DNA from: Pseudobdellovibrionaceae bacterium | Lineage (GTDB): Bacteria; Bdellovibrionota; Bdellovibrionia; Bdellovibrionales; Bdellovibrionaceae | NCBI GenBank assembly: GCA_019637955.1 | Contig: JAHBUS010000002.1 | Coordinates: 1-64,000, forward strand | Length of the DNA: 64,000 nucleotides | Direction: 5' to 3' | Shown here: piece after piece, positions 32,343 through 41,469 of the stretch | Position numbering within the stretch: position 1 is the first letter of the stretch | Layout: every line of letters begins with the position of its first letter | Translations under genes and position numbers: made by a program | The notes under the pieces: model-generated | What the model saw: the letters and a program-made list of their open reading frames with translations, nothing else | The model's database searches: none | Told to the model about the DNA's origin: nothing

Positions 32343-32626
32343 TGCTCAAGGCATCGACGGTTCATCGAAATCTGGATGCAAAGTTTAAGATCGGCGGCGT
32401 CGAAGCCGCCGATCTGTTGGCCGTTTTACTCACGGGTGCCGTGATGAATCTGATCTTTGGGCGGCTGTCCATAGGTCCCATTTTCATTTTCGGTATTCCG
32501 GGTCTTCTTTTCTGCGCTCTCTACTTCGGGAAGCGCGGAAAACCGGAGGGCTATCTCATGCACGCGCTCAAATTTTTTATTTCATCCGGCGAGCTAAGAG
32601 CCGGTGAAGTCGAGGATTCCGTCTGA
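32342..32626 (+). CDS. virB3: VirB3-like inner-membrane protein (T4SS-1)
   Basis: 94 residues. A hydrophobic hairpin (about 24-65) follows a short cytosolic N-terminus (HRNLDAKFKIGGVEAADLLAVLLTGAVMNLI), with the RGKPEGYLMH segment typical of VirB3/TraL proteins that precede VirB4. VirB3 anchors the VirB4 ATPase. The same GKP(E/D)GYL signature occurs in the second system at 58617. Confidence 0.85.
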   Translation: MLKASTVHRNLDAKFKIGGVEAADLLAVLLTGAVMNLIFGRLSIGPIFIFGIPGLLFCALYFGKRGKPEGYLMHALKFFISSGELRAGEVEDSV

Positions 32627-32649
32627 AGAAATCCCCAATTGCGGGGAAA

Positions 32650-35052
32650 GTGCCGTTCTTCCGGTTCGACGATCATCTGATGGTCTATCTGGACGGCTCG
32701 ATGGGGGTCGGTTTCAGGCTCGGCGGATTCGATAGCAGTTGCGCCTCGGTGGACTCGATCAATGCATTTTGCCAGAAGATCGAAAACTTTCTCGCAGGGC
32801 TGAATGAGGGCCTACGAATCCAGGTTTTCTACCGGCTGACGAACAACGCCTATGACGTGGTGGAACAGCATCGAGCGGTTTCGGGTGACAGCAGCCTTGC
32901 TTATCAACCGATCCGCAGCGCCCGCATCGCGTTCTTTGAAGAGAAGTTGGAATCTGGCCGGTTTTTTATGCCGGAAATTTATCTTTTCGTGCGCAGCCAG
33001 CCGCTTCAGCTCAAAAGGCGCAAGATTTTCGAGAAGAAAGAACGGTTTGAGGGATTCCCGCCTGAGCAGTTTCGTGCCCATCAGGAACGGTTCGCCATTC
33101 TCGTCTCGCAGGTGGAGGCAGCACTGCGCTCGGCGACGATTGCGCCCAGCCGTCTGCTGAAGACGGATTGGTTCAATCTCTGCTTCTCGTACTTCAACAT
33201 GGAGCGGGCCGAGATCATCGGTTGCCCCAGCTTGAGGGAGCCGACGGACGCGCTCGCCCCGAGCTTGGGCGCGCAACTGGCACTCACGGACATTTCGGTT
33301 TCCGAGAAGCACCTGAAGATCGGTGGACTGTTCTTCCGCGTCGTCACGATGGGGCTTTTGCCGGAGGGCCAGACGGTCGCCTCCATGATCGAAAGCCTGA
33401 TGACACTGCCGTTCCACTTCTGGATGTCGCAGAACATTCACACGCTGGAACAGCGCAAAGAGATCGAAAAGCTCGAACTCATGCGCCGGATCGCAAGCTC
33501 GATGGCCTCGGGAAGCAAGAATGTCTCCGACATCGAAAGCGAATCGAAGCTGTCGAACCTCGAAGACCTGCTCCGCGAGGTCATGACCGGATCGGAGCGG
33601 CTGGTGTCTTCCGATATGAACGTGATCTTCTGGGCGGAATCTCAGGAGGAACTGGAGCAGAAGACGGAAGAAATCTTGCGGGCGTTCCGTGCAACCGGCC
33701 AGGCCGAAGGTCTGGTCGAGACGTTCGGCCTGGAGGACGCCTTTTTCAAGGCCGCGCCCAGCGTGTGCGAAGGGTTCCGCCATAAGCGCATGAAGACGAG
33801 CAACTGCGCTCATCTGATGCCTTTATACGCGGCCTGGATGGGTAACAAGCGGCCGGTGGTGTTGCTCACGAACCGCGAGGGCGCACCCTTTGCCATTGAC
33901 CCGTTCGCGCCAGAATTACCCAACTGGAACGGTCTGATTTTCGGCGGTAGTGGCTCAGGGAAATCTTACTCGATTTCCCAGATGATGCTCCAGTTTTCCG
34001 GCCAGAAGTACGGCGGCAAGCCGCCGAAGATCGTGTGGATCGACAATGGAGCCTCCAGCGAGAAGCTGATCGAGGTCATGGACGGCGAGTTCATCGACCT
34101 GAACCTCAATTCGGGCATCCGCCTGAATATGTTCGATCTTGAGGCCGGAGAAGCGAAGCCCACCGCCACCAAGATCAAACTGATCCTGGGTTGTCTTGAA
34201 CTGATCCTGAAGGACGACGACAAGGTGGGACTCCCGAAGCGGGATAAGGGCCTGCTCGAAGAGGCCATTTTTTCCTGCTACCGCAAAATCGGCGAACGCA
34301 TTCCGCAGCTCTCCGATCTGCGGGAGATCCTGCGCGAGCATCCGGTGACGGATATGCGCAAATACGCCGACATCCTGTTCTCGTGGACGGGAGAAACGGC
34401 GTTCGGTCGAATGCTCGATGGTCCCAGCAACGTGAAGCTCACCAAGGACTTGGTTTCCATCGAGGTCAAGGGGCTGGAGAACTACCGGGATCTGAAGGAC
34501 ATCTTTCTGCTGCTGCTCACTTCGTACATCAAGGACGAAGCGGCTAGCGATCTGGCCCGCCCGTATCTGTTGATCGTGGATGAAGCGCAACGACTGTTCA
34601 AGTCGGGCTCTCCGATGGGAAGGGAGTTCGCTATAGATTCATTTCGCGTTTTTCGTAAGTACAACGCGGGAATCTGGTGCATCTCGCAAAACTATAAAGA
34701 TTTTTTGTCGGACCCGGACCTAGCGGACTCGCTTATGCCCAATACCACGTTCGTCTTCATCCTGCGGCAACGGAAGATCGACTGGAACGACTTCAAGGAA
34801 ACCTTCGACTTCGATGACGCTGTTGTGGAGGCGGCAAAAAGCCTGGAAATCGTCAAGCGCAAGTTTTCCGAGTTCCTACTGATCCAGGACGAAAACATTG
34901 CGGTTTTACGGCTGGAATCTGACCCGCTCAGTTACCGCATCTGCACCACCGACGGAAACGAAAAATCGGAGGAGAAGACCCTGCGGGAGAAATATCCCGA
35001 CCGCCCTCTCGTGGAAATTTTAAGTGAACTTGCTCAAGGAGATTCGCATTAA
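32650..35052 (+). CDS. virB4: VirB4-like T4SS ATPase (T4SS-1)
   Basis: 800 residues from a GTG after GGGGAAA. An N-terminal VirB4/CagE domain (about 1-410) is followed by the RecA-like motor: Walker A IFGGSGSGKSYSIS near 430, Walker B YLLIVDEAQRLFKSG near 640, and a Gln-rich WCISQNYKDFLS motif. VirB4 powers pilus biogenesis and substrate transfer at the inner membrane. Full length, no break. No VirB11 ATPase gene is present in this cluster, so VirB4 and the coupling protein would be its only motors. Confidence 0.95.
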   Translation: MPFFRFDDHLMVYLDGSMGVGFRLGGFDSSCASVDSINAFCQKIENFLAGLNEGLRIQVFYRLTNNAYDVVEQHRAVSGDSSLAYQPIRSARIAFFEEKLESGRFFMPEIYLFVRSQPLQLKRRKIFEKKERFEGFPPEQFRAHQERFAILVSQVEAALRSATIAPSRLLKTDWFNLCFSYFNMERAEIIGCPSLREPTDALAPSLGAQLALTDISVSEKHLKIGGLFFRVVTMGLLPEGQTVASMIESLMTLPFHFWMSQNIHTLEQRKEIEKLELMRRIASSMASGSKNVSDIESESKLSNLEDLLREVMTGSERLVSSDMNVIFWAESQEELEQKTEEILRAFRATGQAEGLVETFGLEDAFFKAAPSVCEGFRHKRMKTSNCAHLMPLYAAWMGNKRPVVLLTNREGAPFAIDPFAPELPNWNGLIFGGSGSGKSYSISQMMLQFSGQKYGGKPPKIVWIDNGASSEKLIEVMDGEFIDLNLNSGIRLNMFDLEAGEAKPTATKIKLILGCLELILKDDDKVGLPKRDKGLLEEAIFSCYRKIGERIPQLSDLREILREHPVTDMRKYADILFSWTGETAFGRMLDGPSNVKLTKDLVSIEVKGLENYRDLKDIFLLLLTSYIKDEAASDLARPYLLIVDEAQRLFKSGSPMGREFAIDSFRVFRKYNAGIWCISQNYKDFLSDPDLADSLMPNTTFVFILRQRKIDWNDFKETFDFDDAVVEAAKSLEIVKRKFSEFLLIQDENIAVLRLESDPLSYRICTTDGNEKSEEKTLREKYPDRPLVEILSELAQGDSH

Positions 35053-35056
35053 ACGA

Positions 35057-35749
35057 ATGAAGACTTGTCTGGTGGCGGCCCTCATCATGGCCTGCGCGTT
35101 GCGCCCAGCACCCGCGCTGGCGTTCACCGATGGTTCAGGATGGGCGGCGGTTGGATACCTCATCAAAATTCTGGAGGAAAACTATCGGCGGTATGTGCAG
35201 CTCAAAGCCATGATCGACACGGCGAACGGTCACTACGACTACATTCGGGCGCTCAATCGCGGCCTGGACAACTCCATCGGTCTTTTGGAGGCGCTGCCCA
35301 TTAAGGACGAGAAGGTTTTGGCGGAACTGAAGAACTTCAAGGAAGCGGTCGCCCGCGTGGAACTGCTCTACGGAAAAATCCCGCAGAGCCCGGATGAAGC
35401 CCTGCACCTCCTGCACGATCAATCCGTGGCGGAAAGCCTGCGCATGGCGAACTCCTTCAAGGATTTCTCCGACACGCAGGAGAAAAATTCGTTGTTGATC
35501 GCCGCCCAAGCGCGGGAGGCATCGCCCAAGGGCGCGGCCCGGATGCAGGCCGAGACGAGCGCGGAGATCCTGCGCACGCTCTCGCAGTTGATTCGCCTCA
35601 ACACGCAGATGCTCAAGCTCCAAAGCGAACAGATTGCGATGGCGAACAAGTCCGCGAAAGATGAGGTAGCGGGATTCCAGAAGATCAACCAAGACCTTGG
35701 AAGCGGATTTTCCAAGTTCAAGCCGGACATGAAATTCATCGCTTTCTAA
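35057..35749 (+). CDS. virB5: VirB5/TrbJ-like secreted protein (T4SS-1)
   Basis: 230 residues from ATG 35057, 4 bp after virB4. Signal peptide MKTCLVAALIMACALRPAPALA. The mature part is helical and coiled-coil-prone (LIKILEENYRRYVQLKAMIDTA; SAEILRTLSQLIRLNTQMLKLQSEQIAMANK), matching the VirB5/TrbJ pilus-tip family by size, position and the conserved Q-x3-L-x3-Q-x-A tail shared with the gene at 55359. The AAGGAG is rather far (15 bp) from this ATG. Confidence 0.83.
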   Translation: MKTCLVAALIMACALRPAPALAFTDGSGWAAVGYLIKILEENYRRYVQLKAMIDTANGHYDYIRALNRGLDNSIGLLEALPIKDEKVLAELKNFKEAVARVELLYGKIPQSPDEALHLLHDQSVAESLRMANSFKDFSDTQEKNSLLIAAQAREASPKGAARMQAETSAEILRTLSQLIRLNTQMLKLQSEQIAMANKSAKDEVAGFQKINQDLGSGFSKFKPDMKFIAF

Positions 35750-36697
35750 ATGTTTGAATATCTAGGAAGCGTTGGCGCGGAACTCCACGCGCAGATGGTT
35801 CAAATGTACTGGATTCTCTTGGTTCCGTTTGTCGTGTTCCTGTTCGTGTTGGAGGTCATCAAGGACGACAATCCGAATCTACGCGATTTATTTCGCCGGA
35901 TCGTGTTTTCGGTGCTGCTACTGCTGACCTTTGATTGGACCCTTCAGACGATTGCCGTGGTTGGCGACGCCGTGACGGAGAAAATCAACGGGTTGCAACG
36001 GCTCTCCGAGGTTCTTCAGAATCTCGGGCCGAACTACTCCGGCAAGGATAGCTGGTTCAACGTGCGGGAAACGATTCTCTATGTGTTCAGCATCGCGGCC
36101 TACCTGATCGCCTACCTGGGGTTTTTCGTGGCAATGGCGCTGACCCACTTCGTCTGGACGATCCTGTATGTGGCCGCGCCCTTGATGATTCTCATGTACG
36201 TCAGTCGCCATACGGAGCGCGTGACCATGAGTCTCTACAAGGGATTAGTGCAGGTCGTGATCTGGAAGATTTTGTGGTCGATCCTTGGCGTCTTGCTGCT
36301 GAAGCTCGCCATGCAGCCGGAGGTTACGGGGCTTGAGGATTATATCATGTCCATCGTGGTGAATCTCTGCATCGGATTCTCAATGCTGTTCATCCCGATT
36401 GCCACAAGATCCTTGGTTTCGGATGGGATGTCCTCGGTTGCAAGCTCGCTTGCGGCGGTTCCGGCGATTGCCGCCGGGGGTGCCGTCAAGATGGCGGCGG
36501 CCAAGTACGGAGGAAAAATCGCGGGTGCCGCCGCGTTCGCGGCCAAGCCCGCCACGAACCCCATTGCGGGGCGCGTGGAAATGATGAAGGACCGATTGCA
36601 GCCGCGATTCGAGCAGGCAAAGAAGGCTTACGGAGCCATCGGGCTCCCGCAGGAAATTCTCAAAAAAAGAGCCAGAAAAGAAAAGAGGAATAAGTGA
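35750..36697 (+). CDS. virB6: VirB6/TrbL-like polytopic membrane protein (T4SS-1)
   Basis: 315 residues, starting directly after the virB5 stop. At least five hydrophobic segments (about 20-40, 50-75, 110-135, 145-165, 180-230) and a conserved Trp-rich central helix (VQVVIWKILWSILGVLLLK) match VirB6. The Ala/Gly-rich C-terminus ends in a basic tail. VirB6 forms part of the inner-membrane channel. Its last bases overlap the virB8 start (GTGA). Confidence 0.85.
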   Translation: MFEYLGSVGAELHAQMVQMYWILLVPFVVFLFVLEVIKDDNPNLRDLFRRIVFSVLLLLTFDWTLQTIAVVGDAVTEKINGLQRLSEVLQNLGPNYSGKDSWFNVRETILYVFSIAAYLIAYLGFFVAMALTHFVWTILYVAAPLMILMYVSRHTERVTMSLYKGLVQVVIWKILWSILGVLLLKLAMQPEVTGLEDYIMSIVVNLCIGFSMLFIPIATRSLVSDGMSSVASSLAAVPAIAAGGAVKMAAAKYGGKIAGAAAFAAKPATNPIAGRVEMMKDRLQPRFEQAKKAYGAIGLPQEILKKRARKEKRNK

Positions 36698-37287
36698 ACG
36701 AAAAATCTAAGAACACGATCCCGAATATCTGGACGGCACAAGAGAACCTGATCCATTTTTATCGGCTTCTCTCTGCGGGCCTGGGTGGGCTCGCTGTCAT
36801 TTTGCTGGTGGTGGCCGTCGCGTTCGGTTTTCGAGATCCGATTGTCGTCGTGAAGTCGGATGATGCGCAGGAGTTTTTTGTGAGCCGCCGAGCGCCGGTT
36901 TCCATTGAAAAGAAGGATGTCGAAAATATCACGCGGCGTTTTCTCGATGCGCTGTATGTCTGGCCGGAGTTTAATGGCCAGGCGCTCGCCAAAGAGATCG
37001 CGCCCTACGCGGAAGAAGCATTGGTGGGAAAAATTGTCGAAACGCAGGCGCTCAAATACGGCAAGGACTTCAAGGGTAAGAAGCTGGCGCAGGAGCTGTC
37101 CTTCGTAAAGGTGGACGTGCTGGAGGATCGCGTGATCTGCACATTCGACCGCATCCTGAAGATCGAAGGGATACCGCTGGTCATTCCAACCGAAGTCACG
37201 CTGTCGATGCTGCGCGGGAGTAGCACACGGGAAAATCCAATGGGCGTCTTCGTCTCTGGTATTTTAGAAAATGAAGGCGCGAAGTAA
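36694..37287 (+). CDS. virB8: VirB8-like assembly factor (T4SS-1)
   Basis: 197 residues. A short cytosolic N-terminus, one transmembrane helix (about 27-47) and a periplasmic NTF2-like domain (FLDALYVWPEFNGQALAKEIAPYAEEALVGK ...), the bitopic layout of VirB8/TraE proteins that nucleate the T4SS. Assignment rests on topology and operon position more than on motifs. GTG start coupled to virB6; overlaps virB9 by 17 bp. Confidence 0.77.
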   Translation: MNEKSKNTIPNIWTAQENLIHFYRLLSAGLGGLAVILLVVAVAFGFRDPIVVVKSDDAQEFFVSRRAPVSIEKKDVENITRRFLDALYVWPEFNGQALAKEIAPYAEEALVGKIVETQALKYGKDFKGKKLAQELSFVKVDVLEDRVICTFDRILKIEGIPLVIPTEVTLSMLRGSSTRENPMGVFVSGILENEGAK

Positions 37288-38023
37288 GTTGTGGGGTTTT
37301 GTCGGACTGTTGATGCTGATTTCGATTGAAGTCGGAGCAATGGTCCCGCCGGGTGACAAACGAACGATCCTCACCTCCGGGGAAAAAGTTTACCCGATTC
37401 AATATCGGCTCGGCACGAGCACGATTTTGTATTTCGGTCTGCGCCCCGAGACGGTGATCTGCGGGAACAAAAACTATTTCAACATCGAGAAGATCAAAGA
37501 GGGAATCACGATTCAGCCTCTGTCGAATTTCTCCACCAACCTGACGGTTCTCGCTCAAGGCCGGCGCTATCTGTTTTTCCTGACTCCCGCCATCGGTCGC
37601 CCCGATGGATTCGTGGAAGTGAAATGGATTCCGCCCGGCCAGGCACGATCCGTCAAGGCGCTGGCGAAACATGACGGCGAAGTGACCCGAGAGCTCGGAC
37701 AGAAGACCAAGATCGGCACCGCCGTTGAGTTTTCCATTTTGCGCGAGAAGGCTTTGGACAAAGGGAAACGCCGGATCTTCGAGATCGAGATGAAAAACCT
37801 CGGTGGGAAAGCCATTCCCGCGAATCAGTTTGAGGTGGTGGCCTCTATCGCGGGCGTCCCTCTCGCCCGCCAGGTTGTCGTCTGGGAAGGCGATGACCTG
37901 AAGGAGAAAGGCAAGCTCCGGGGCCGCGTGATCGTCTCGGGCCATGATGGAAGGCCTCTGAGCCTCGTTGTCGGCTATCTGGGCAAGAGCACCAAGCTCG
38001 TCATCAAGGGGGGCCGCAATTAG
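37271..38023 (+). CDS. virB9: VirB9/TrbG-like outer-membrane complex protein (T4SS-1)
   Basis: 250 residues with a signal peptide (KLWGFVGLLMLISIEVGAM). The beta-rich body (EKVYPIQYRLGTSTILYFGLRPETVICGNKNYF ... TNLTVLAQGRRYLFFLTP) has the VirB9/TraK-like N-domain pattern of alternating strands. It should form the periplasmic/outer-membrane core with VirB10. No VirB7 lipoprotein gene is next to it; the glycine-zipper lipoprotein at 41470 is a distant candidate. Confidence 0.8.
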   Translation: MKARSKLWGFVGLLMLISIEVGAMVPPGDKRTILTSGEKVYPIQYRLGTSTILYFGLRPETVICGNKNYFNIEKIKEGITIQPLSNFSTNLTVLAQGRRYLFFLTPAIGRPDGFVEVKWIPPGQARSVKALAKHDGEVTRELGQKTKIGTAVEFSILREKALDKGKRRIFEIEMKNLGGKAIPANQFEVVASIAGVPLARQVVVWEGDDLKEKGKLRGRVIVSGHDGRPLSLVVGYLGKSTKLVIKGGRN

Positions 38024-38048
38024 GTGGTGGGAGACGTGTCAGGAGCGG

Positions 38049-38948
38049 TTGAAGCGGACTTTTCTCCAAGCCAGCGGTGGAAAAACCATTGTTGCCCTTC
38101 AGCGCGTGGGTGTCGTGGCTGGCGGCGGGCTTTTACTTCTCGCCGCTGGCATGGCGTGGTTCGGCCCCGCAGAAGATCGGACGTTCTACTTGCAAACGAC
38201 GCAGACGCAGAATCGCGGCGAGGAAAATCCCGCAAGCGGCGGAACGGCGGTCAGTGGCCCTGTAGCGGCACTTTTTGGCAATAGCGAGAGGAAAAAGGAA
38301 TCAGAGGCGCGGGCCGCGATAGAGCAAAAACGAAAGCGCGTCGTCATCAAGTATTACGCGCCTCAACTCGTGGGCCAATCGAACAAGGTGCCGAAGGCCA
38401 TTCGCTCAGGTGCCAAGCTGGTTGGCTTTCTTCTGAAAGCCATCGACACCCGTGCGCCTTCGCCGGTTCATGTACGCATCGCCCAGGGCGGCGAAGTGAA
38501 CGGCGTCGAGATCGAGAAGGGTTCGGTTTTGACCGGCCAGTATTCCTACGCCGGTTCCGGTGAGCTGGTTTTCGTGTCGTTCTCGCGGCTGGATACGCCC
38601 GAGGGCGAGCCCAAGAAAATCCAGGCGCAGGCCCTTGATAGCGGCACCTACACCGCCGGGATTTCCGGCGAGGTGTATTCCGACGCCGGGCTCAAGACGG
38701 CCGCGAGCCTCGGGCTGACCATGTTCGGCGGTATGGCCGATGTCCTGACGGAGAAGGAATCGCTCGGATTCTCGCAAAACGGTGTGCAGGCCAAATCCAC
38801 CATGCGGAATGCGCTCTTGCAGGGGCTTTCCCGTTCGGCGCAGGAGCAGACAGGCCGGATGCAGAACGAGATCAACTCGGCGAAGGACTATGTGCTCATT
38901 CCCGAGGGCAAGGAAATGATTATCGAACTGACTGAGGATTTCAAATAG
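38049..38948 (+). CDS. virB10: VirB10/TrbI-like core protein (T4SS-1)
   Basis: About 299 residues from a TTG at 38049; the AGGAG at 38041-38045 is only 3 bp away, so this start is provisional (TTG 37968 is the longest reading). One transmembrane helix near residues 20-36 (VVAGGGLLLLAAGMAWF), a charged linker, then the beta-barrel domain (IRSGAKLVGFLLKAIDTRAPSPVHVRIAQGG ... EIEKGSVLTGQYSY) and ending in YVLIPEGKEMIIELTEDF, the usual VirB10 close. It bridges inner and outer membranes. Confidence 0.86.
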   Translation: MKRTFLQASGGKTIVALQRVGVVAGGGLLLLAAGMAWFGPAEDRTFYLQTTQTQNRGEENPASGGTAVSGPVAALFGNSERKKESEARAAIEQKRKRVVIKYYAPQLVGQSNKVPKAIRSGAKLVGFLLKAIDTRAPSPVHVRIAQGGEVNGVEIEKGSVLTGQYSYAGSGELVFVSFSRLDTPEGEPKKIQAQALDSGTYTAGISGEVYSDAGLKTAASLGLTMFGGMADVLTEKESLGFSQNGVQAKSTMRNALLQGLSRSAQEQTGRMQNEINSAKDYVLIPEGKEMIIELTEDFK

Positions 38949-38998
38949 AGAGCAAAAAACATGATGGAAAAGCGGACGGTTTTGCAGCTTTAGGAAAA

Positions 38999-40483
38999 GT
39001 GATCGGCGGGACGGCCCGCTTTTTTGGTTCGGTGATCTGGACCGGGATTCGCTACGGCGTCCATTGGAAACCGAGAGTGTTTCTCTCTTGGGGCATTTAT
39101 CTCTTGTGGATCACCCTCATCATCTTCGGACCGAGGTGGAACTTGAGCGTTCTGCTTCAGTTCGCGGGCTCAATCGTAGGATGGGGTGGATTCGGCGCGT
39201 GGATGGGGGCGCACGTTCCGCGCCTGGTGCAACTCTTTGTCTTTTTTGTTCTGCCCCTGTGTGGCTGGCTGTTCGCGCACGGCATCCGAACGTGGATCGG
39301 CTTGAAAAAGTATCAACGGTCTATCGACCACTTGGGGCTGAAGACGCCCACGGGGGTCACGCCGAAAGTGGTTCGGGTCGTCGAGCTTGAGAACAAGCAA
39401 CGCCGGGTTCTTGTTCACGCCGTTGGACTCGATGTGGCTCAGTTTCGGGATAAGAAAGGCGTTTTGGAATCGAGCTTCAACGCCATCGTGCAGGAAGTTC
39501 GCGTCACGCCGAGCAATCGCCAGATGGTCGAGATCCTGGTTTCCGACCGGGAGCTGCCGACGCTCGTGCGCTTCGACTCTCACGCGGAAGCCTTGCGCAA
39601 GCCCTACACGTTCCTCGTGGGTGAAACGGTGGATGGTTTTATCACCGCCGATCTGTGCGAGATACACCACCTGCTGATCGCCGGCGCGACTGGCGGAGGG
39701 AAAAGCGTGTTCTTTAAGCAAGCGTTGGTTGGACTCTTGAAAAGCTCCGATCACGTCCAGCTCTATCTTTTGGACCTGAAGCGCGGAGTTGAGTTTCGGG
39801 TTTTCGGTACACTCAAGAATGTGCGGGTTTCCAAGGACGAGGCCACAGCTATTTCCATGCTCCAGCGGGTTGTTGAGGAAATGGAGCGCCGGTTCCGCTT
39901 TCTGGAGGAAAAGGGATTCACCGAGATCGTGCCGGAAAGGGATGGACTGGATCGAATCGTGGTCGCCGTGGACGAGGCTTCCGTGCTGTTCACCGTCGGC
40001 AAGATGTCAAAGGAAAGCAAAGCCGCCGCTGAAGGTGCCCGCGAGCTGACCGACAAGATCGCCAAGCTCGGCCGCGCCGCTGGCATTCACTTGATCCTGG
40101 CAACGCAAAAGGTTGTGAAGGAAACCATCGACACCCGTGTTCAGACGAATATCAACGCGAAAATGTGTTTTCGCGTAAACACCATCGCAAGCTCGATGAC
40201 CGTGCTGGGTAATAAGAAAGCCGCAGACCTCCCCGACATCAAAGGGCGAGGCATTTGGTCCGTCGGAAGCAACGATCTGGTCGTTCAGGTTCCATATCTG
40301 GATAGCGACGAGATCAACGAGGAAGTCTCGGGCCTGACCGCCAAGTTCAACGGCGAAGCATCGCCGCTGAAGCAAAAAATGCTTCAGACGATGGCACCGA
40401 AGAAGAAACGGTCCAAGAGCAACACCATGAGCCAGGAGGAAATTGAACAATTTGAGGCCGAGGAGAATCAGGATGTCGATTGA
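38999..40483 (+). CDS. FtsK/TcpA-like coupling ATPase (T4SS-1)
   Basis: 494 residues from GTG 38999 (AGGAAAA upstream; the frame stays open upstream without a standard start). Two to three N-terminal transmembrane helices (about 25-105), then an FtsK/SpoIIIE-type motor: Walker A LIAGATGGGKSVFFKQAL near 230, LDLKRGVEF, Walker B RIVVAVDEASVLF near 320, and AAGIHLILATQKVVKETIDTRVQTNINAKMCFRV. In conjugative elements of this kind such proteins (TcpA type) replace VirD4 as the substrate receptor. The second T4SS instead uses a TraD/VirD4-like protein, a real difference between the two systems. Confidence 0.88.
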   Translation: MIGGTARFFGSVIWTGIRYGVHWKPRVFLSWGIYLLWITLIIFGPRWNLSVLLQFAGSIVGWGGFGAWMGAHVPRLVQLFVFFVLPLCGWLFAHGIRTWIGLKKYQRSIDHLGLKTPTGVTPKVVRVVELENKQRRVLVHAVGLDVAQFRDKKGVLESSFNAIVQEVRVTPSNRQMVEILVSDRELPTLVRFDSHAEALRKPYTFLVGETVDGFITADLCEIHHLLIAGATGGGKSVFFKQALVGLLKSSDHVQLYLLDLKRGVEFRVFGTLKNVRVSKDEATAISMLQRVVEEMERRFRFLEEKGFTEIVPERDGLDRIVVAVDEASVLFTVGKMSKESKAAAEGARELTDKIAKLGRAAGIHLILATQKVVKETIDTRVQTNINAKMCFRVNTIASSMTVLGNKKAADLPDIKGRGIWSVGSNDLVVQVPYLDSDEINEEVSGLTAKFNGEASPLKQKMLQTMAPKKKRSKSNTMSQEEIEQFEAEENQDVD

Positions 40484-41213
40484 TATTCAGCCAAGGGATC
40501 GCCGGATCATGCGCCATGTGTTCGTTCATCGTGTTGCGACTTACGATCAAATCCGGAGGAAGTTTTTTGCGAAGAACTTTGAAACGGTGGCGAGGAATCG
40601 CATTCGTAAGCTGGTCAAACATGGATACTTTCGCTCGTTCGGCGCGGAACATGGTGCCGTCCTGATCCGCGCCTTGAGCCTTACGGAAAAATCGTGGCCG
40701 TTCATTTCAGAAGGCTGGGGCTTTGATATGGACAATCCGCACTTTCGCAGTGAATCCGTCGAGCATGATTTTCGCTTGGCCGAGGTGGTCTTGAAGTTTG
40801 AAAGGCTCCAGTCATTTGCGCGGTTCCTGTCGGAGAACCTTCTGCAATCATCAACGGCACTCGCGGCGGACCCGATTTTTCGGGATGCGGTCAACCTGCA
40901 ATCGGACGGTGTTCTCGTGCTCAAAGACAAGGACGGCGGTTCTATTCTGTACGCGGTGGAGTATGAGATCAGCAAGAAAGCACCGGATCGCTATACCCGA
41001 AAGCTCGAAGGCTACTATCAGGCCGGCGGCATTGATGGCGTTTTGTACGTCTGCGGGAATCAGGAGATCGCCGCCGCCGTTGCACAGGCGGATCGTAAGG
41101 TTCGCACAGGACACGAATCCATTGTGTTCCTCGCCGGAGAATCCAGTGTTCTCAAGTCGGAAGGCAAGGTCATCTTCAAGGGAGTCAGTGGTGGCGGCAT
41201 AGGGCTTATTTGA
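40473..41213 (+). CDS. Replication-relaxation-like protein, candidate relaxase factor (T4SS-1)
   Basis: 246 residues from ATG 40473, after GAGGAGAATCAGG; overlaps the coupling-protein stop by 11 bp. An N-terminal winged helix (RDRRIMRHVFVHRVATYDQIRRKFF ... RIRKLVKHGYFRSF) is followed by a PD-(D/E)xK-like part (LQSDGVLVLKDKDGGSILYAVEYEISKKAPDRYTRKLEGYYQ). This combination matches the Replic_Relax family reported to act in plasmid relaxation. No HUH relaxase is present in the cluster, so this is the best candidate for the DNA-processing protein. The homologue in T4SS-2 is at 49025. Confidence 0.72.
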   Translation: MSIDIQPRDRRIMRHVFVHRVATYDQIRRKFFAKNFETVARNRIRKLVKHGYFRSFGAEHGAVLIRALSLTEKSWPFISEGWGFDMDNPHFRSESVEHDFRLAEVVLKFERLQSFARFLSENLLQSSTALAADPIFRDAVNLQSDGVLVLKDKDGGSILYAVEYEISKKAPDRYTRKLEGYYQAGGIDGVLYVCGNQEIAAAVAQADRKVRTGHESIVFLAGESSVLKSEGKVIFKGVSGGGIGLI

Positions 41214-41219
41214 GGGGTC

Positions 41220-41270
41220 AGTCGGACGACTAAGTTGCCTCAGTTTTTTCTCAGTCGCTCGACTGAGGCA
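41220..41270. repeat. Overlapping hairpins after Replic_Relax-like gene
   Basis: AGTCG/CGACT (41220-41231), CTCAGTCG-CT-CGACTGAG (41250-41267) and the competing pair TGCCTCAG/CTGAGGCA (41236-41243 with 41263-41270). The arms are perfect. The T-run between them could let one form act as a terminator of the T4SS-1 operon. Confidence 0.6.
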
Positions 41271-41325
41271 TTTCTAGCGTAAGTGACTGATATGACGGAA
41301 ATTCGGTTGTCGGTTTTTATGGGGG

Positions 41326-41411
41326 GTCACGGCCATACGGAAATTTGCTTCTGAGACGATTTTGCCGGGAGGCAAGGTCGTCGAAGGAGCAATAAGTGAC
41401 GAGGCCGTGAC
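41326..41411. other. Nested inverted repeat, candidate oriT of ICE-1
   Basis: Outer arms GTCACGGCC (41326-41334) and GGCCGTGAC (41403-41411) are perfect. An inner stem GACGATTTTGCC (41356-41367)/GGCAAGGTCGTC (41372-41383) pairs with only two T-G wobbles and a GGGA loop. It lies directly 3' of the Replic_Relax-like gene, like the nested repeat at 48759-48882 in the other element. The whole gap 41214-41469 holds no gene. An origin of transfer is inferred from structure and position only. Confidence 0.5.
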
Positions 41412-41469
41412 GGGGCGGCGGCGGGCCGGAGGAAGGATAGAGCGTATTAAATAACAAGAGGAGCTACAT

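Noticed and set aside
30977-41213. Secretion of protein effectors rather than conjugation
   Set aside because: An FtsK-like DNA motor, Replic_Relax-like and RHH-like proteins, integrase and antirestriction genes all point to DNA transfer; no effector-like gene seen.
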